Shown here one piece after another: positions 23,201 through 38,200 of a stretch of DNA of 64,000 nucleotides. This stretch comes from Gordionus sp. m RMFG-2023 (lineage: Eukaryota; Nematomorpha; Gordioida; Chordodea; Parachordodidae), in assembly GCF_954871325.1 (NCBI RefSeq), contig NC_088778.1, positions 19,329,120-19,393,119 on the forward strand. Reading direction: 5' to 3'. Each line of letters starts with the position of its first letter. Position 1 is the first letter of the stretch. The notes beneath the pieces are model-generated. The model did not search any database. It saw only the letters and a list, made by a program, of their open reading frames with translations, and was not told the origin of the DNA. The translations under genes and the position numbers were made by a program.

Positions 23201-26200
23201 GTGTCTAATATCGGAAGCCTTGATAATGCGTCGGCGATTACATTTTTATTACCAGGTCTATATTCTATTGTAAAATCATAAGAAGCCATCTTCCAGGCCC
23301 AACGTGTCAAACGATTATTAGAAATTTTAGGTAAATCGCGTTTCTCCCCAAATAATCGCTCTAATGGTTTATGATCAGTTCGAAGTAAAAATTTTCTACC
23401 ATAAATAAATGAATGAAACTTTTCAATACCAAATAAAAGTGCTCGAGCTTCTTTATCAATCGGAGCGTAGTGTTTCTCTGATTCTAATAAAGTACGTGAC
23501 GCGAACGAAATAGGTTTTGTCCTTCCGTCTACTAATTGATGTAACAACACAGCCCCTAATCCTGAATCAGATGCGTCGCATTCCAAAATTATAGGCAACT
23601 GCGCGTTATAAGGAATTAACGTTTCCTCGGATGACAATAATTTCTTAACCTCATCGAAGGAATTTTGTTCATCTTTCGACCACTGCCAAGGTACTTTCAC
23701 GCTCGTTAATCTATGTAATAGAGCCGCTTTAGAATGTAGATTGCGAATAAAACGTTCATGATAATTAACTAGTCCTAGAAAAGATCTAAGTTGTTGTATA
23801 TTTTTAGGTTTTGGTGCATTTCGGATAGCCTTCACCTTTTCCGGGTTAGGATGTATACCGAATTTATCAATTATCACCCCTAAAAATGAAACCGATTTTT
23901 GTAAAAATATCACTATTGTTAATTTCGCCTTAAGACCTGCTGCATGTAATCTGTCTAACACTATTCGGAAATTATTTAAGTGCTCCTCATCATTTCGACC
24001 AGAAATAATTACGTCATCTAAATAGACACCAGTCATTTGGCAATCTTTTAGTAACTCATCCATATATCTTTGAAATATAGTTGGTGCACTTGCCAATCCA
24101 AAGGGCAATCGTCGGTAACGGAAATAGCCCTTATGAGTCACTATCGTTAGTAGTTCCTGGGATTCCGATTCTACTTCCATCTGTAAATACGCATCTTTCA
24201 GATCTATCACGGTAAATTTATCACCACCTTGGATTTTCTCTAACAAATCGTCTAAGGTAGGAATAACATGATGGTCATATAATAAACACGGATTGAGTGT
24301 AACTTTGAAATCAGCACAAATTCGAATATCTTACTTTTGCGTACATTTACGGTTGGCGTTGACCACTGTACCCTGGTTATAGTCGAATCAATCTTTTCGA
24401 TAATTCCTGCAGCTACTAATCGGTCTAATTCCATTTCAATTGCTTTGCGAAGTGGAAATGGTACCCTACTGAGCTGGAAACGATCTTGGTACAGCGGTAT
24501 CCTTTAAATGTATTCGCACTGCAAAATCACGTATATGTCCCATCTTATCATCAAAAATTTCTTGATGTTTATTAATCAAATCTTGAATTCTAGAATCTAG
24601 TGTTATGCAACATTTTTCTTTTTCAATATTGTTGACCAAATTGCGTACTTGTTTAATCATAACCTGACGAGGCATTTCTAAATTGAATGCTATAATCCAT
24701 GGTAATCCGAAAAGAGGCACCCCAGTTGTATTCATTATTACCACTGGTAGAGTCCTTGTCTGTGATCCAATCCTAACATTGACTTGGGTCTCGCCCTTAA
24801 CGTCTAACGGATGATCACCATATGCAGTCAATGGACTGGTTTGCCTAATTTTTGGTCGCCCAATACTTGTCCATATATCAATTCCTATCAATGACGCTTG
24901 TGCACCAGTGTCAAAATCAAATTCAACATCTAACCCATTTATCTCTGCAGTTCGTTTTGCTCGATTCTCTCGATTTTGTTGAATCTTCCAAATATTATGA
25001 ATAGAATCACTTGATGACACTCTTATATAATTTAAATTCTTTGATTTACAGCAAACTGCAAAATGACCAATTTTTTTACATTTATTACATGCCGCATTTG
25101 TAGCTGGACATCTCACTTCTCGGTTATGAATAAAACCACATTTATAACATTTAAGTTTATTATAATCATTATTATATTTGTATTTATTATCAAATGTAGT
25201 CGTCGTTTTAATTAGATGTTTATAATTATTATCATTATCATTTCTTTTTTTATTATCATTTATCTTATTAATAACAGGCATATTTTTATTTGCCATTTCT
25301 TTATCTGCTCGCTCAGAAGCTAATGCCAGATCAAGAATAAATTGAAAAGTCAGTACATTATCTCTATCAAGACCGTCGGGATATAGAGCTCTAAGATCTC
25401 TTTCCAATCCCGGTATTTCTATGCCAACCATAAACTGATCACGTAAACGCTCGTCAAAATCATTAAGATAATGACAACGCTTGCCAATTGTTCCAATTTT
25501 ATCTGCAAATTCAGTTATGGTTTCAGTTGTTCTCCGTAATCTAACGAAATCAAATCTAGAAGCAAAAGCTGTTGACGTCGGTTTAAATAGTTTAAAACAT
25601 ATTGACTTAATTTCCTTAAAAGATAAAGTTTCGATCGAATCAGGATAACAAAAACGGTCCACCAACTCAATATTTTTATTGCCAAAAAATGTTAAAAATA
25701 TATCTTTATATTGACATTCAGATGGGCTTACGTTTTTTAACCGAAAACTGGGTTCCCATTGAGAAAAATATCTGTGGATTGAAGTGTCCAACTCGAATTT
25801 ATCAAATTTAATCGTAGATAAATCCGCTATTTTTTTTGAATCTCCATTTAAGGAATTATTTTCTCCATTTAAGGAATTATTATCTCCATTTAAGGAATTA
25901 TTTTCTCCATTTATCGTCGCCATTTGTAGTAATACCAACTACTAATTTATAAACAATACGACTACTAATTTATATTTCAATTTATTTTTAACATCAAATT
26001 TATATTAATTTATTTTCGAATATTCTATTCTATTTTTTATATAATATCTATAAATAATATTTTTTAATTTATTACAGGTTCAGGCCTATTTTTTTAAAAT
26101 AAATTGGGTTCGAGTCAGGTTGGGCCTAATATTTAAAAAAAATAAAGGCCGGGTCGGGTCATACCTTGGAAATTTCTTTAAATATATCTAAATTTATCAA

Positions 26201-29200
26201 TTTTATATTGAATTTTTTATATAAAATAAGAATATTTGATTTTATTTATAGAAACCAGACTCCATATAACATATGTCTTTTATTTTGAGTAATTATAAAA
26301 ATTAATTTCTATATTTAAATAAATTTGGGCTGGACCAGGCCAGTAAAAAATGATTTCGGGTTCGGGCTTGGCTGGCAAAACTTTTTAAAAAATTTGCAGG
26401 CCGGACCGAGCTTGAAAAATTAGGCCCAATGCAGATCACTAATATGAATCTCTCATTTATAATACAATTGCCGTTTATTTATTCCAAAAATATTTAGCCC
26501 ACTATTTATCAAGGAAAATTTAAAGCTGCCAAAAAAATTCTCATACTTTTTTGACGAAGCAGCATCACAATTATATTTCAAAAATATTTAGTCTGCTACT
26601 TAATAGGGAAATTTAAAGCCGTTCAAAAAAATTCTTATACTTTTCAGATGAAGCAGCATCACAATATAAGTACAAACATTTAATGCTTTGCCACCATGAA
26701 GTATATTTCGGAATAATAGCTGAGCATTTTTGGGTCACATCTCTTGGCTAATTGCTTGTGATAAAGTTGGAAGTCAATCGTTTAATGGCAGGGGACGAAG
26801 CTTACATAGAAGCAAGAGAAGCAAATTTTTCCTACAAAATTCTTAAATAAACTTAATATAATCTTTATAATTATTGTTCAATTTATTATATTTTTAACTG
26901 TCTTTATTAGGTCTGTCCCTATATTAAATATCGGATCGGGCCGATACATGTGAAAAAACCGATCCGATTTGATATTACATCTATTCTCTCCTTTTTAGAC
27001 TCTCGATTTGAAACGGTATAAATTGTTTTCTTATCCGTTTTGGATAACGGCTACTACTTTCGTTCTCTACCACGGGTTGATCTGTACTGTCGATTTTAAT
27101 CTTTTTATTTATGATGGTGTCTTTGGTTTATGAGTCTTGTATATGTCCAATGTCTTTGGTCATTGAGTCGTGTATAGGGTTAATGTCTTTGGTCATCGAG
27201 TCTTGTATAGGTTCATTGTCTTTGGCTATCGAGTTTTGTATAGGATCACTTTCATTCATTCTTGGCGTAGTTTGCATCATTTCTCCTTCACTTCTTTCCT
27301 CTCTATTTTTTAAATCGGAATCGTCGAACCTATGTTTTAACTGATTAATATGTCTTCTCCATAACCCTAATTTAGTCTAAGCTAAAAACATCATTGGTTC
27401 TGTTCTTTTAACTATGATACCTGGTATCCAAATATGATTTTTAAAATCTTTTGCATATATTTTTTCATTTATATTAAAATACCTGGTAATTGGGGTATGT
27501 ATGGATGTGAATAAATTGGTTTTATTAAAGGTCCTATGGGGTTGAAATTTAAGCATAATTGAACTTGGTGATTGTTTTGTGGTTATTTGTGATATTTCGA
27601 TAATTAAACAAAAAATCTTGTATTTTATTAGAATCATGTTTTTTTAAATAAAAGTTTGTACTAACTGCTCTGCTTCTCTGTTGGTTCTAGGGTGGTACGG
27701 GGCACTATATACATTTCTAATTGATAATTGTTTGCAAAGTAAACTGAATTCTCTATTGAAATGGGGGCCCCTTATCCAATCGTATTGGGGTAACCGAAAA
27801 TAGCAAAAAATCTTAGCAATATTTTTCTTACTTCTGTAAAATTATTTGTCGACAGTTTTATTTCAGGCCATTTACTAAAACTATCTATTATTACTAGATA
27901 TATACATCTCCGTTGATTGGTCCGGCAAAATCTAAATGAATTCTTCCCCATGATTTATTTGTGGAGGCCATTTCCTTATGATCATTTTACCTCCTGGGTT
28001 ATTTGTTTGACATAATTCACAATTCTTACCATGTACTTCGATTAGTTAATATTCGGCCACCAAACGTTTTCTTGGGCCAATAATGTTGTTTTAGTGTAAC
28101 CCTGATGCCCTATATGTAAAAAAGACATAATATTTACTTGTAATTTTTTTTGGAATTATGGTTCCATAATATACACCCTGTCTCCATCGTGAGTTCATTT
28201 CGGCACTGGAAAAACTGTTTTAGATTTTATTATAATATATTCGGCCACCCAGTTGCAATGTACCGTGAAACCTTTGATAATACCGGGTCATTTCTTGTGT
28301 GTGATTTTATATCTAACGCTGAAATAAATTGTGGAGCATCCGATACTATTAAATAATATCGAACTCTTCCCAAGCAGGAGGTTTACCGTTAATTAGGAAA
28401 CGGGAAAGCATACCCGCATTACTATTTTTTTCTTTACTCGAGTTGCAATTTATAATCATAATTTGCTAGTAGTAATGACCATCTTACTAATCTTGACGAC
28501 ATATCTGTTATTATTTTGTGTGGATTAAGTAAAGATATATCAGTGATTATAGTAAAATGCAGAGTTGTTAAAAGATACCTTTTAAATAGATCTAGATACA
28601 GATACATCGTCTAAAAATTTATCTAGATACAGATACAGCTTCTAAAAAATTATCTAGATACAGAGACAGTTTAAAATGTATCTAGATACAGATACATTTT
28701 TTATTATACTCTTAGATAAGGTTTGAATAAACCTAAATTAGGATTCTATTGTGAAAATTCATGAAATGATCTAAAAAATTTATATATCACATTTATCAAA
28801 ATATAACTAAAATAATGATTTTTAGATATTAATATAATATATGATTAATATAAATAATTATTATATATCATTAATTAAATAATATAATATATGATTAATG
28901 ATTATAAATTATTATTAGATTTCAGTAATAAAATATTTTCAAAATTTTGGTCATTAAGACATCCTCGTTTATCTGTAAAGACATTTTTAGCTGTACTAAA
29001 AAGTCTTTCAACAGGGGCGCTGGAAGGGATTGTGGTGTTATATTTAATGAATAACATATTTATATCAGGATATTGTTTAAAAATACTAAAATCTATCTCG
29101 GCATTTATTTTTAAATAACTATTTAAAATTTGTTGATTATCAGAATTTAAATCATTAACAATCATATCTCCTGCTGTGGGATACTAAAAAAAACGGATAT

Positions 29201-32200
29201 TAAATTATTGGTTTTTTTGCACAGGTTTATGATTCTGATATTCCAAAATTCTGAGCAGTAGTATAAAGATCTGATATTGATATTAATGCAACTGTTTCTT
29301 CATCTTCCAGATCATCTATGGATTCACTAATATTTTCAATTGGCTTGAAAACTCTATCATAAATAAGATATATTATGTTTATATTTATAATAAAATAAAC
29401 CTAAAAGACTTAATAAAGTTTTTGGCATTATTAGTAATGCTCTTTGAGATTTTATTTTGTATGCAATAATCCTTTGCTATATCTTGTAAATTTCCAAACT
29501 TGTTGTATCTATATAGTGTGCAGTGACTCCTATGTATGAACTAAAAATTAACATTTCTTAAAACTGCTCAAATAATTTGTTTGTAATTAAATAATTATAC
29601 AAATTTAAATGTTAGCTCTACCGGCGATAGGCACTCCAACAATCTGCTGTTGTGCATATTAACGATGATTCTATTAAACTTTTAATGATTTCTTATTTTT
29701 CATTCTACCATCTTTGGGAGATTCTAGCAACCACTGTCTGTCGGCAAATTATATTTTTTTGTAGTGCTAATGTTTTGATCATTTTTATAAATTAAGGATT
29801 TTCAACAATTGAAAATGGCGGAATGCTATCTATAATAAAATCAGTTATTAAATCATCTAAAGTGGTTTGGGTTAAGGTCTGAGGTCTCTTGGAAAAAAAA
29901 TCAATGGACGATGAGCATAGTCCAATATTTTCTTTGATAGGTTTTTTCTCCTTCCCCTTTTTTATTTGGATTAAGAGTGCTTGATGTTTTCTCTTAAAAT
30001 TTAAAATTGTAAACATTTATTTAGTAACTATACCCTTAAATGTTTTATAATGTTGCAAGTTGAGGTAATGCTAACTGAAATTTGCATATTTTTTGGTAGA
30101 CATGGCAAACATTTTACTAACAGAGATTTGTTTTCTTTATTTTGAGATATTATTTTAAAATATGGTCTATAAATTGGCCATGGAAGAATGTCGTCATTTT
30201 CGTCATCAATATTAATCTTAAAAATTAATATAATATAATAGAATAAAATAAAATAAAATACCAATTCCATTGCAATTAAAAATGGCAAATTCCTTGAGAT
30301 GGATTGTAATATCAGAATTTGCTTGTTATTGATAACTCAGACATAATATTTAATTAATATTTATATATTCTTTTTTATATATAAGTTTTAATATTTTACA
30401 TATATATATAATTTTTTAATATATATATATTAATATTAAGTTATATGCTCATATGAAATAAAATAAATTTTACATTCAAGTATTTTTATTTATAATATAA
30501 AAAAGCGTTAAATAAAAGTATATCAAAATGTATCTTAAAAAGTATCTAAAAACAGATACAGATGCCTCTAAAATAATATCTAGATACAGATACTTTAATC
30601 AAAAATCTATCTAGATACAGATACCACTAGATACTGTATCTAGATACTTTAACAACTCTGGTAAAATGGTATCTAGATACTTTAACAACTCTGGTAAAAT
30701 GTTTACCAATTAAATATTGTTTAAATTTAATTAATCCAAATGTGATTGCTAAACCCTCACGCTCTATCTGACTTTAATTTCGTTCGGCTAAATTTAATGT
30801 TTGAGAAGTGAATACAATCAACTTTTCCTCGTTGTTAATGATATGAGATAGAACTGATCCTATTTTATGTTGAGACGCGTCAGCAGCTTGAATTATCGGG
30901 TTTTTCGGATTATTATGTGTTAAAATTAGTGCTTTTGATATTAATTTTTTAAAATTTATTAATTACTTTTGTTTCATTATCTGTCCATTTCCATAGACAC
31001 ATCTTTTCTTAAAAGCCTATGTAACGGAGCGGCAATAGTCGAAAAATTGGTTATAAATTTTTGAATGATACCGATAAAAGCTTGTAATTCTTTTCGTTTT
31101 TTCGTAGGTGAGTCTAAAATTGCATTAGCATTCTTATTTGTTGTTATTCCCTCTTCGCTAATGGTATGAGTATGACCTAAGAATTCAATCTTTTCTTTAA
31201 AAAAATTAATTTTTTTAGATTTAATTTTATACCATTTATTTCTAACATCTTTAATACATTTATCAAATTTTTTTTATGAATTTCAATTGATTCCCTAGTA
31301 ATTATTATATCGTCCAAATATACCACTACCACAGGTAGTCCGTTTAATAACGAATCCATTTCTTGTTGAAAAATGGTTGGCGCTGAGGCTACCCCAAACG
31401 GTAGTCGTGTGAAGCGATACAATCCACTTGGTGTGTTGATCACTAACAGTTTGCCTCCTCATTATCAACATAAAGGTAGAAAAAAATACTGGCCAAGATC
31501 CAAAAATAATAAAAAAAACTTACAGAAAATCAATAAATCGAAATAACCCGAAAATGAGGGAATTTACAAAAAAAATCAAGAGCCTACGAACAATATAAGA
31601 CTTACAATGATCAATATATAACTTTCTTAAACACAAAATTATCAGAACAGCAGTAATTGTAAAAATTTCATTTATTTTTCTTTAGCATAAAATTAATAAA
31701 TTTTCAAAATTTAATAACAAAAAAATTAATCACGAAAAATAGTTTTTATAAATTTGCGCATAAAAGTTTAATATGATTAAAAATCATTTTATCAAAAAAA
31801 AAACAATAAAAAAATGATAATGGAAAAAACAAAGTTATTATTAAAAATTGATTGCCATTTCAACTAAAAATAAAAAAAAACATTGCAAATTACAACACTC
31901 ATCTTGTGCTATTTGTAAATATGCTTCTGATAAATCTAATACCGTATATTTTGATCCATTACCTTGTGTGGCTAATTCATTAATTCTGGGTATAGGATAT
32001 TTATCAATCAAAATATTTGCATTAACCGTCTGTCTAAAATAACCGCAAATTCGTAAGGATCTATCTTCTTTTAGTACAGGCACGATCAGCAAAGCGATAT
32101 TCGGGTATTTTAGTTTTTCTAGAACTCCCATGGATTCCAGTCGTAATTCCGTTTCTAGTTATTTCCACACAAATGTTATCGGTCAGCTTTTAAGACATTG

Positions 32201-35200
32201 AAAGTTGGGGTGGGTTTTGCCCATAAACTCGCTTTAAACTCTTTCAGTAAAGTAATTTCTTAGTAAATAATGAAGTAATTTTTTTTCAATATTATCCCCC
32301 CAAAACTCATTCATTGTATTACATTGATTTATTATTATTAACTTTAATTTGTATATTAAATTTCTACCTATCAAATTAATACCATTGTTTATAATTATAA
32401 ATTCATGATATATAATTTTATTCTTACAATTAATGGGTAGTATACATTTACCTAGAATATCGATCATTACATTATTATAAGATTTAAAAATAATATCCGT
32501 TTTTGTTACTGGTATTTTAAACGGCAAACGACTTCTATATTCAAAATGAGACTGCCGATCCTGTGTCAATCAAAAATTTTAATATTTATATCTATCAATA
32601 ATTTCACCTAAAATTTTTTCCTAGACTCCTCTGGAGAATCTCAATCCTCAAAACTTTCTCGCTCCTTTTCTGGGACATTTATCTTTCGAATATATTCTTT
32701 CTTACCACGATTCCTTCTGCATACTTTCTGTAAATGTCCTTTTATTCCACAGTTATGATAAATTGCATATAAATTTGGACACTTTGGTTTTATATGGTTT
32801 TCTAATCCACAACAATAACAAATAATTTTTGATACTGGCTTATATTTGTCATATTGCTCCCTTGTCACGGTTTTTGCAATTTTATTTATCTCCTTTCCTG
32901 CAGATGATTTTTCATACGAAATCATTTCCGTTGTCTCCATTGAGGTAGCGTTTTGTACAGCCCTTTCCCATGTTAAGTCTGACGTGTTGATTAATTTCAT
33001 TAATATTTTTTCATTAGTAATTCTCGACACTAATTTATCCCTCAATACTGTATTACATCTCTTTAAACTCACACGTATTTGCTTTTATCTTTATTTTATT
33101 TATATAATCTGTAATCGTTTCTCATTTTTCTTGTTCCGTTTTAAATAATATCTAGCATAAAATTCGTTCTCTTTGAGTAATAATTTTTTAAAGTAATTTT
33201 AATTATATCATCTAGTGTTGTTAAAAAGTCGAGTTCTTACGACTTGCGACTCGAGTCGTAGTCGTAAAAAACGGCTCCGACTCAAGCCGATCAAGGAGCC
33301 GCATGAGTCGGCTCACTTAGTCGGCTCACTTAGTCGGCTCGCTTAGTCGGCTCGCTTAGTCGGCTCGCTTAGTCGGCTCACTTAGTCGGCTCACTTAGTG
33401 GGCTCAGAGGGTAGCTTGAGTTTATTTTAAATTTAGAGCCAAAAATTATTTTTATGTTATTGAGAAATTTTAAATAATAGTAGAATTTTATTTATTTATT
33501 TTTAGTAAAATAATTTATTTTATTTATATTTTATTTAATGCAAATAATATGTTTTGATTTGATTATAATAAAAATGGATTTATTTATTTGATTTTTTTTT
33601 AAATAAAAAAAAATTAATATTTTTAAGCTAAAAATTTTAAGCAAAAAATATTTTTTGAAGTACAAAAATATTTTTGAAACATATTTTGCTGATTTTTTGA
33701 AGAAATTTTAATCTTTTGTTTTATCATAAAATTTTATTCTTTTTTTAATTATATCATAAATAAATAATCTTTTAGGTCAAATCTTCTATAGTTTTTTTTA
33801 TATTATTTTTATAAATATATCTATATTTTAAGTTTATTATTAGAGGTGGCTTTTTCTAAATATTTTTTTAATAAATATATTTATATTTTAAGAATATTAA
33901 AAGAGATGGTTTTTCTTTTTCTAAATAGTTTTTTTTTAAAATATATCTATATTTTAAGTATATTAAAAGAGGTGGTTTTTCTAAATTATTTTTTTATTAA
34001 TATTTATGTCAAACTTTTTTTTAATGCGACAATTGTCATATGCGTTATTTTTTAAGATTTTTGAAATTTTTGGACACAAAAGGGTTATAATATAATTTAT
34101 ATTGTAAAGATATTATATTATAAATTCAATGAAGATGTTCCCTGGAAAAATGATAATTATCATAATAGGTAGGTATATTTTTGAACATATAAGATTTTTT
34201 TGTGACGCTAATGGGCATAAATATGTTTCTTTAACAGGTGAAATTTAATGTAGATGTACCCTAGATAAATGACAATTGTCATAATAGTTATTTTTAAAGT
34301 TTTTAAATTTTTTTGACGTAAATAGGCTAAAATAAGTACTGCTAATGTCTAAATAAAACTTCAGTGAAGATGTACCCTAGAAAAGTAACAATTGTCATAA
34401 TCGTTGTTTTTAAAGTTTTTCGAATTTTTTTGACGTAAATGGGCTAAAATAAGCATTGCTAACATGTTAAAATAAAATTTAAGTGAAGATGTACCCTAGA
34501 TAAGTGACAATTGTCATAATCGTTGTTTTTAAAGTTTTTCGAATTTTTTTGACGTAAATGGGCTAAAATAAGCATTGCTAACATGTTTAAATAAAATTTA
34601 AGTGAAGATGTACCCTAGATAAGTGACAATTGTCATAATCGTTGTTTTTAAAGTTTTTCGAATTTTTTTGACGTAAATGGGCTAAAATAAGCATTGCTAA
34701 CATGTTAAAATAAAATTTAAGTGAAGATGTACCCTAGATAAGTGACAATTGTCATAATCGTTGTTTTTAAAGTTTTTCGAATTTCTTTGACGTAAATGGG
34801 CTAAAATAAGCATTGCTAACATGTTTAAATAAAATTTAAGTGAAGATGTACCCTAGATAAGTGACAATTGTCATAATCGTTGTTTTTAAAGTTTTTCGAA
34901 TTTTTTTGACGTAAATGGGCTAAAATAAGCATTGCTAACATGTTTAAATAAAATTTAAGTGAAGATGTACCCTAGATAAGTGACAATTATCATAATCGTT
35001 GTTTTTAAAGTTTTTCGAATTTTTTTGACGTAAATGGGCTAAAATAAGCATTGCTAACATGTTTAAATAAAATTTTAGTGAAGATGTACGATAGATAAGT
35101 GACAATTGTCATAATCGTTGTTTTTAAAGTTTTTCGAATTTTTTTGACGTAAATGGGCTAAAATAAGCATTGCTAACATGTTTAAATAAAATTTAAGTGA

Positions 35201-38200
35201 AGATGTACCCTAGATAAGTGACAATTGTCATAATCGTTGTTTTTAAAGTTTTTCGAATTTCTTTGACGTAAATGGGCTAAAATAAGCATTGCTAACATGT
35301 TTAAATAAAATTTAAGTGAAGATGTACCCTAGATAAGTGACAATTGTCATAATCGTTGTTTTTAAAGTTTTTCGAATTTTTTTGACGTAAATGGGCTAAA
35401 ATAAGCATTGCTAACATGTTAAAATAAAATTTAAGTGAAGATGTACCCTAGATAAGTGACAATTGTCATAATCGTTGTTTTTGAAGTTTTTTGAAATTTT
35501 TTGATACATAAAAATCTAAAATTAAAATTTCATGAAGATGTATCATATAAAAGTGACAATTGTCATAATCGCTATTTTTAAAAGTTTTTAAATTTTTTTG
35601 AAGCAAATAGGCTAAAATATAAATTGCTAACATGTTAAAATAAAATTTCAATCCAAACAATATAACAAATCGATATTTTCATTCTCATCATCTTGTTCCT
35701 TTTATCCTGCTTAAAATTTCATAAAAATATGCAAAGTGATTATTAAAGATAGCTGTAACCTATGTTAAATTCTAAACTTTTAAGATATGGATTCACAATC
35801 TTATTCCTTTAATTAATAAATTTTAATGCTAGTATAACCTTGCATTCACAGTAGGCAAATATTTTTGTATACTCGTGGAAAAATAGTGCTGAGTCTAAAT
35901 TCAGGGTAACCCATTTACATCAAAGAACTTTAAAATTAACGATTATAAAATTGTCACTTTTCAATGGTATATCTTCATGAAATTTTAATTTAGCATGTTT
36001 ACAATCTATATTTTAACCCATTTGCAACAAAAATATTCAAAAAAAACCTTATTAACAACGATTATGACAATTGATACTTATCTATGGTACATCTTCACTT
36101 AAATTTTATTTAAACATGTTAGCAATGCTTATTTTAGCCCATTTACGTCAAAGAAATTCGAAAAACTTTAAAAACAACGATTATGACAATTGTCACTTAT
36201 CTAGGGTACATCTTCACTTAAATTTTATTTTAACATGTTAGCAATGCTTATTTTAGCCCATTTACGTCAAAAAAATTCGAAAAACTTTAAAAACAACGAT
36301 TATGACAATTGTTACTTTTCTAGGGTACATCTTCACTTAAATTTTATTTTAACATGTTAGCAATGCTTATTTTAGCCCATTTACGTCAAAAAAATTCGAA
36401 AAACTTCAAAAACAACGATTATGACAATTGTCACTTATCTAGGGTACATCTTCACTTAAATTTTATTTTAACATGTTAGCAATGCTTATTTTAGCCCATT
36501 TACGTCAAAAAAATTCGAAAAACTTTAAAAACAACGATTATGACAATTGTCACTTATCTAAGGTACATCTTCACTTAAATTTTATTTAAACATGTTAGCA
36601 ATGCTTATTTTAGCCCATTTACGTCAAAAAAATTCGAAAAACTTTAAAAACAACGATTATGACAAATGTCACTTATCTATGGTACATCTCCACTAAAATA
36701 TTATTTAAACATGTTAGCAATGCTTATTTTAGCCCATTTACGTCAAAAAAATTCGAAAAACTTTAAAAACAACGATTATGACAATTGTCACTTATCTAGG
36801 GTACATCTTCACTTAAATTTTATTTAAACATGTTAGCAATGCTTATTTTAGCCCATTTACGTCAAAGAAATTCGAAAAACTTTAAAAACAACGATTATGA
36901 CAATTGTCACTTATCTAGGGTACATCTTCACTTAAATTTTATTTTAACATGTTAGCAATGCTTATTTTAGCCCATTTACGTCAAAAAAATTCGAAAAACT
37001 TTAAAAACAACGATTATGACAATTGTCACTTATCTATGGTACATCTCCACTAAAATTTTATTTAATCATGTTAGCAATGCTTATTTTAGTCCATTTACGT
37101 CAAAAAAATTCGAAAAACTTTAAAAACAACGATTATGACAATTGTCACTTATCTATGGTACATCTCCACTAAAATTTTATTTAATCATGTTAGCAATGCT
37201 TATTTTAGCCCATTTACGTCAAAAAAATTCGAAAAACTTTAAAAACAACGATAATGACAATTGTCACTTATCTATCTTACATCTTCACTAAAATTTTACC
37301 TGTTAAAGAAACATATTTTTACCCATTAGCGTCACAAAAAAATCTTATATGTTCAAAAATACCTACCTATTATGATAATTATCATTTTTCCAGGGAACAT
37401 CTTCATTGAATTTATAATATAATATCTTTACAATATAAATTATATTATAACCCTTTTGTGTCCAAAAATTTCAAAAATCTTAAAAAATAACGCATATGAC
37501 AATTGTCGCATTAAAAAAAGTTTGACATAAATATTAATAAAAAAATAATTTAGAAAAACCACCTCTTTTAATATACTTAAAATATAGATATATTTATAAA
37601 AAAAATTATTTAGAAAAAGAAAAACCAGTATATATTCTTAAAATATAGATATATTAATAAAAAAATTATTTAGAAAAACCACCTCTTATAATAAAATAAA
37701 CTTAAAATATAGATATATTTATAAAAATAATATAAAAAAACTATAGAAGATTTGACCTAAAAGATTATTTATTTATGATAAAATTAACAAAAGTATTTCT
37801 TAAAAAAGTTAAAAATTTATTAAAAAAATCAACAAAATATGTTTCAATATTTTTGTTCAAAAATTATTTTTTGCTTAAAATTTTTAGCTCGAAAATATGA
37901 ATTTTTTTTTATTTAAAAAAAATCAAATAAATAAATCCATTTTTATTATAAGATCAAAACATATTTGAAATAAAATTTAAAAAAATTTTTTGTTTGCTAA
38001 TAATAAAATATTAACATTAAATATAAATAAAATAAATTATTTCACTAAAAATAAATAAATAAAATTCTACATTATTATTTAAAATATCTAATAACATAAA
38101 AATAAATTTTGACTCTAAATTTAAATTAAACTCAAGCTAACCTCTGAGTCCACTAAGTGAGCCGACTAAGCGAGCCGACTAAGTGAGCCGACTAAGCGAG

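Larger units (their letters stand above)
21842..26076 (-). mobile_element. Young, nearly whole Gypsy LTR retrotransposon (4,235 bp)
   Basis: LTRs of 152 bp at 21842-21993 and 25925-26076 begin TGTAGTAAT and end TTACA on the + strand. They differ at one position, so the insertion is recent. A 5-bp target duplication GGTTC flanks it (21837-21841 and 26077-26081). Coding runs on the minus strand: gag (about 25923 to 25150) starts MATINGENN with a fourfold NSLNG(E/D)N repeat, and two CCHC-like zinc knuckles follow ([28 protein letters not shown]). Then come a retropepsin ([12 protein letters not shown]), reverse transcriptase (YLDDVI), RNase H ([14 protein letters not shown]), integrase zinc finger and core ([24 protein letters not shown]) and a tail ending near 22015. 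A tRNA-primer-site-like TGGCGACGAT lies 2 bp inside the 5' LTR and overlaps the gag start; a short purine tract (gaaggaaa) precedes the 3' LTR. It looks close to whole with about two or three breaks. Confidence 0.95.
21781..26441. mobile_element. GCCCGG-rich hAT-type MITE (about 421 bp) split by a Gypsy element
   Basis: Flanked by a perfect 8-bp duplication ATATGAAT (21773-21780 and 26442-26449). The inverted ends are tagagatctgca and, inverted on the right, tagtgatctgcat. It aligns with the copy at 6717-7119 through its core and GC-rich subterminal clusters. The young Gypsy element at 21842-26076 sits 61 bp inside its left end; without it and the 5-bp duplication the MITE is about 421 bp. 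Ends and motifs resemble those of the hAT at 40771-42485, a plausible source of its transposase (inference). Confidence 0.9.

Noticed and set aside
22015-24246. Long uninterrupted frame as a domesticated host gene
   Set aside because: It lies inside a flanked LTR pair with a 5-bp duplication and has the usual RT-RNase H-integrase order, so it is simply a young Gypsy element.
27111-27344. Plus-strand frame with repeated SLVIESCIG
   Set aside because: Shadow of tandem repeats in the minus-strand C-terminal tail of the old Gypsy element.
33846-34055. Leucine/phenylalanine-rich plus-strand frame in the foldback arm
   Set aside because: A/T-rich repeat translation with an inverted copy in the other arm; no domain.
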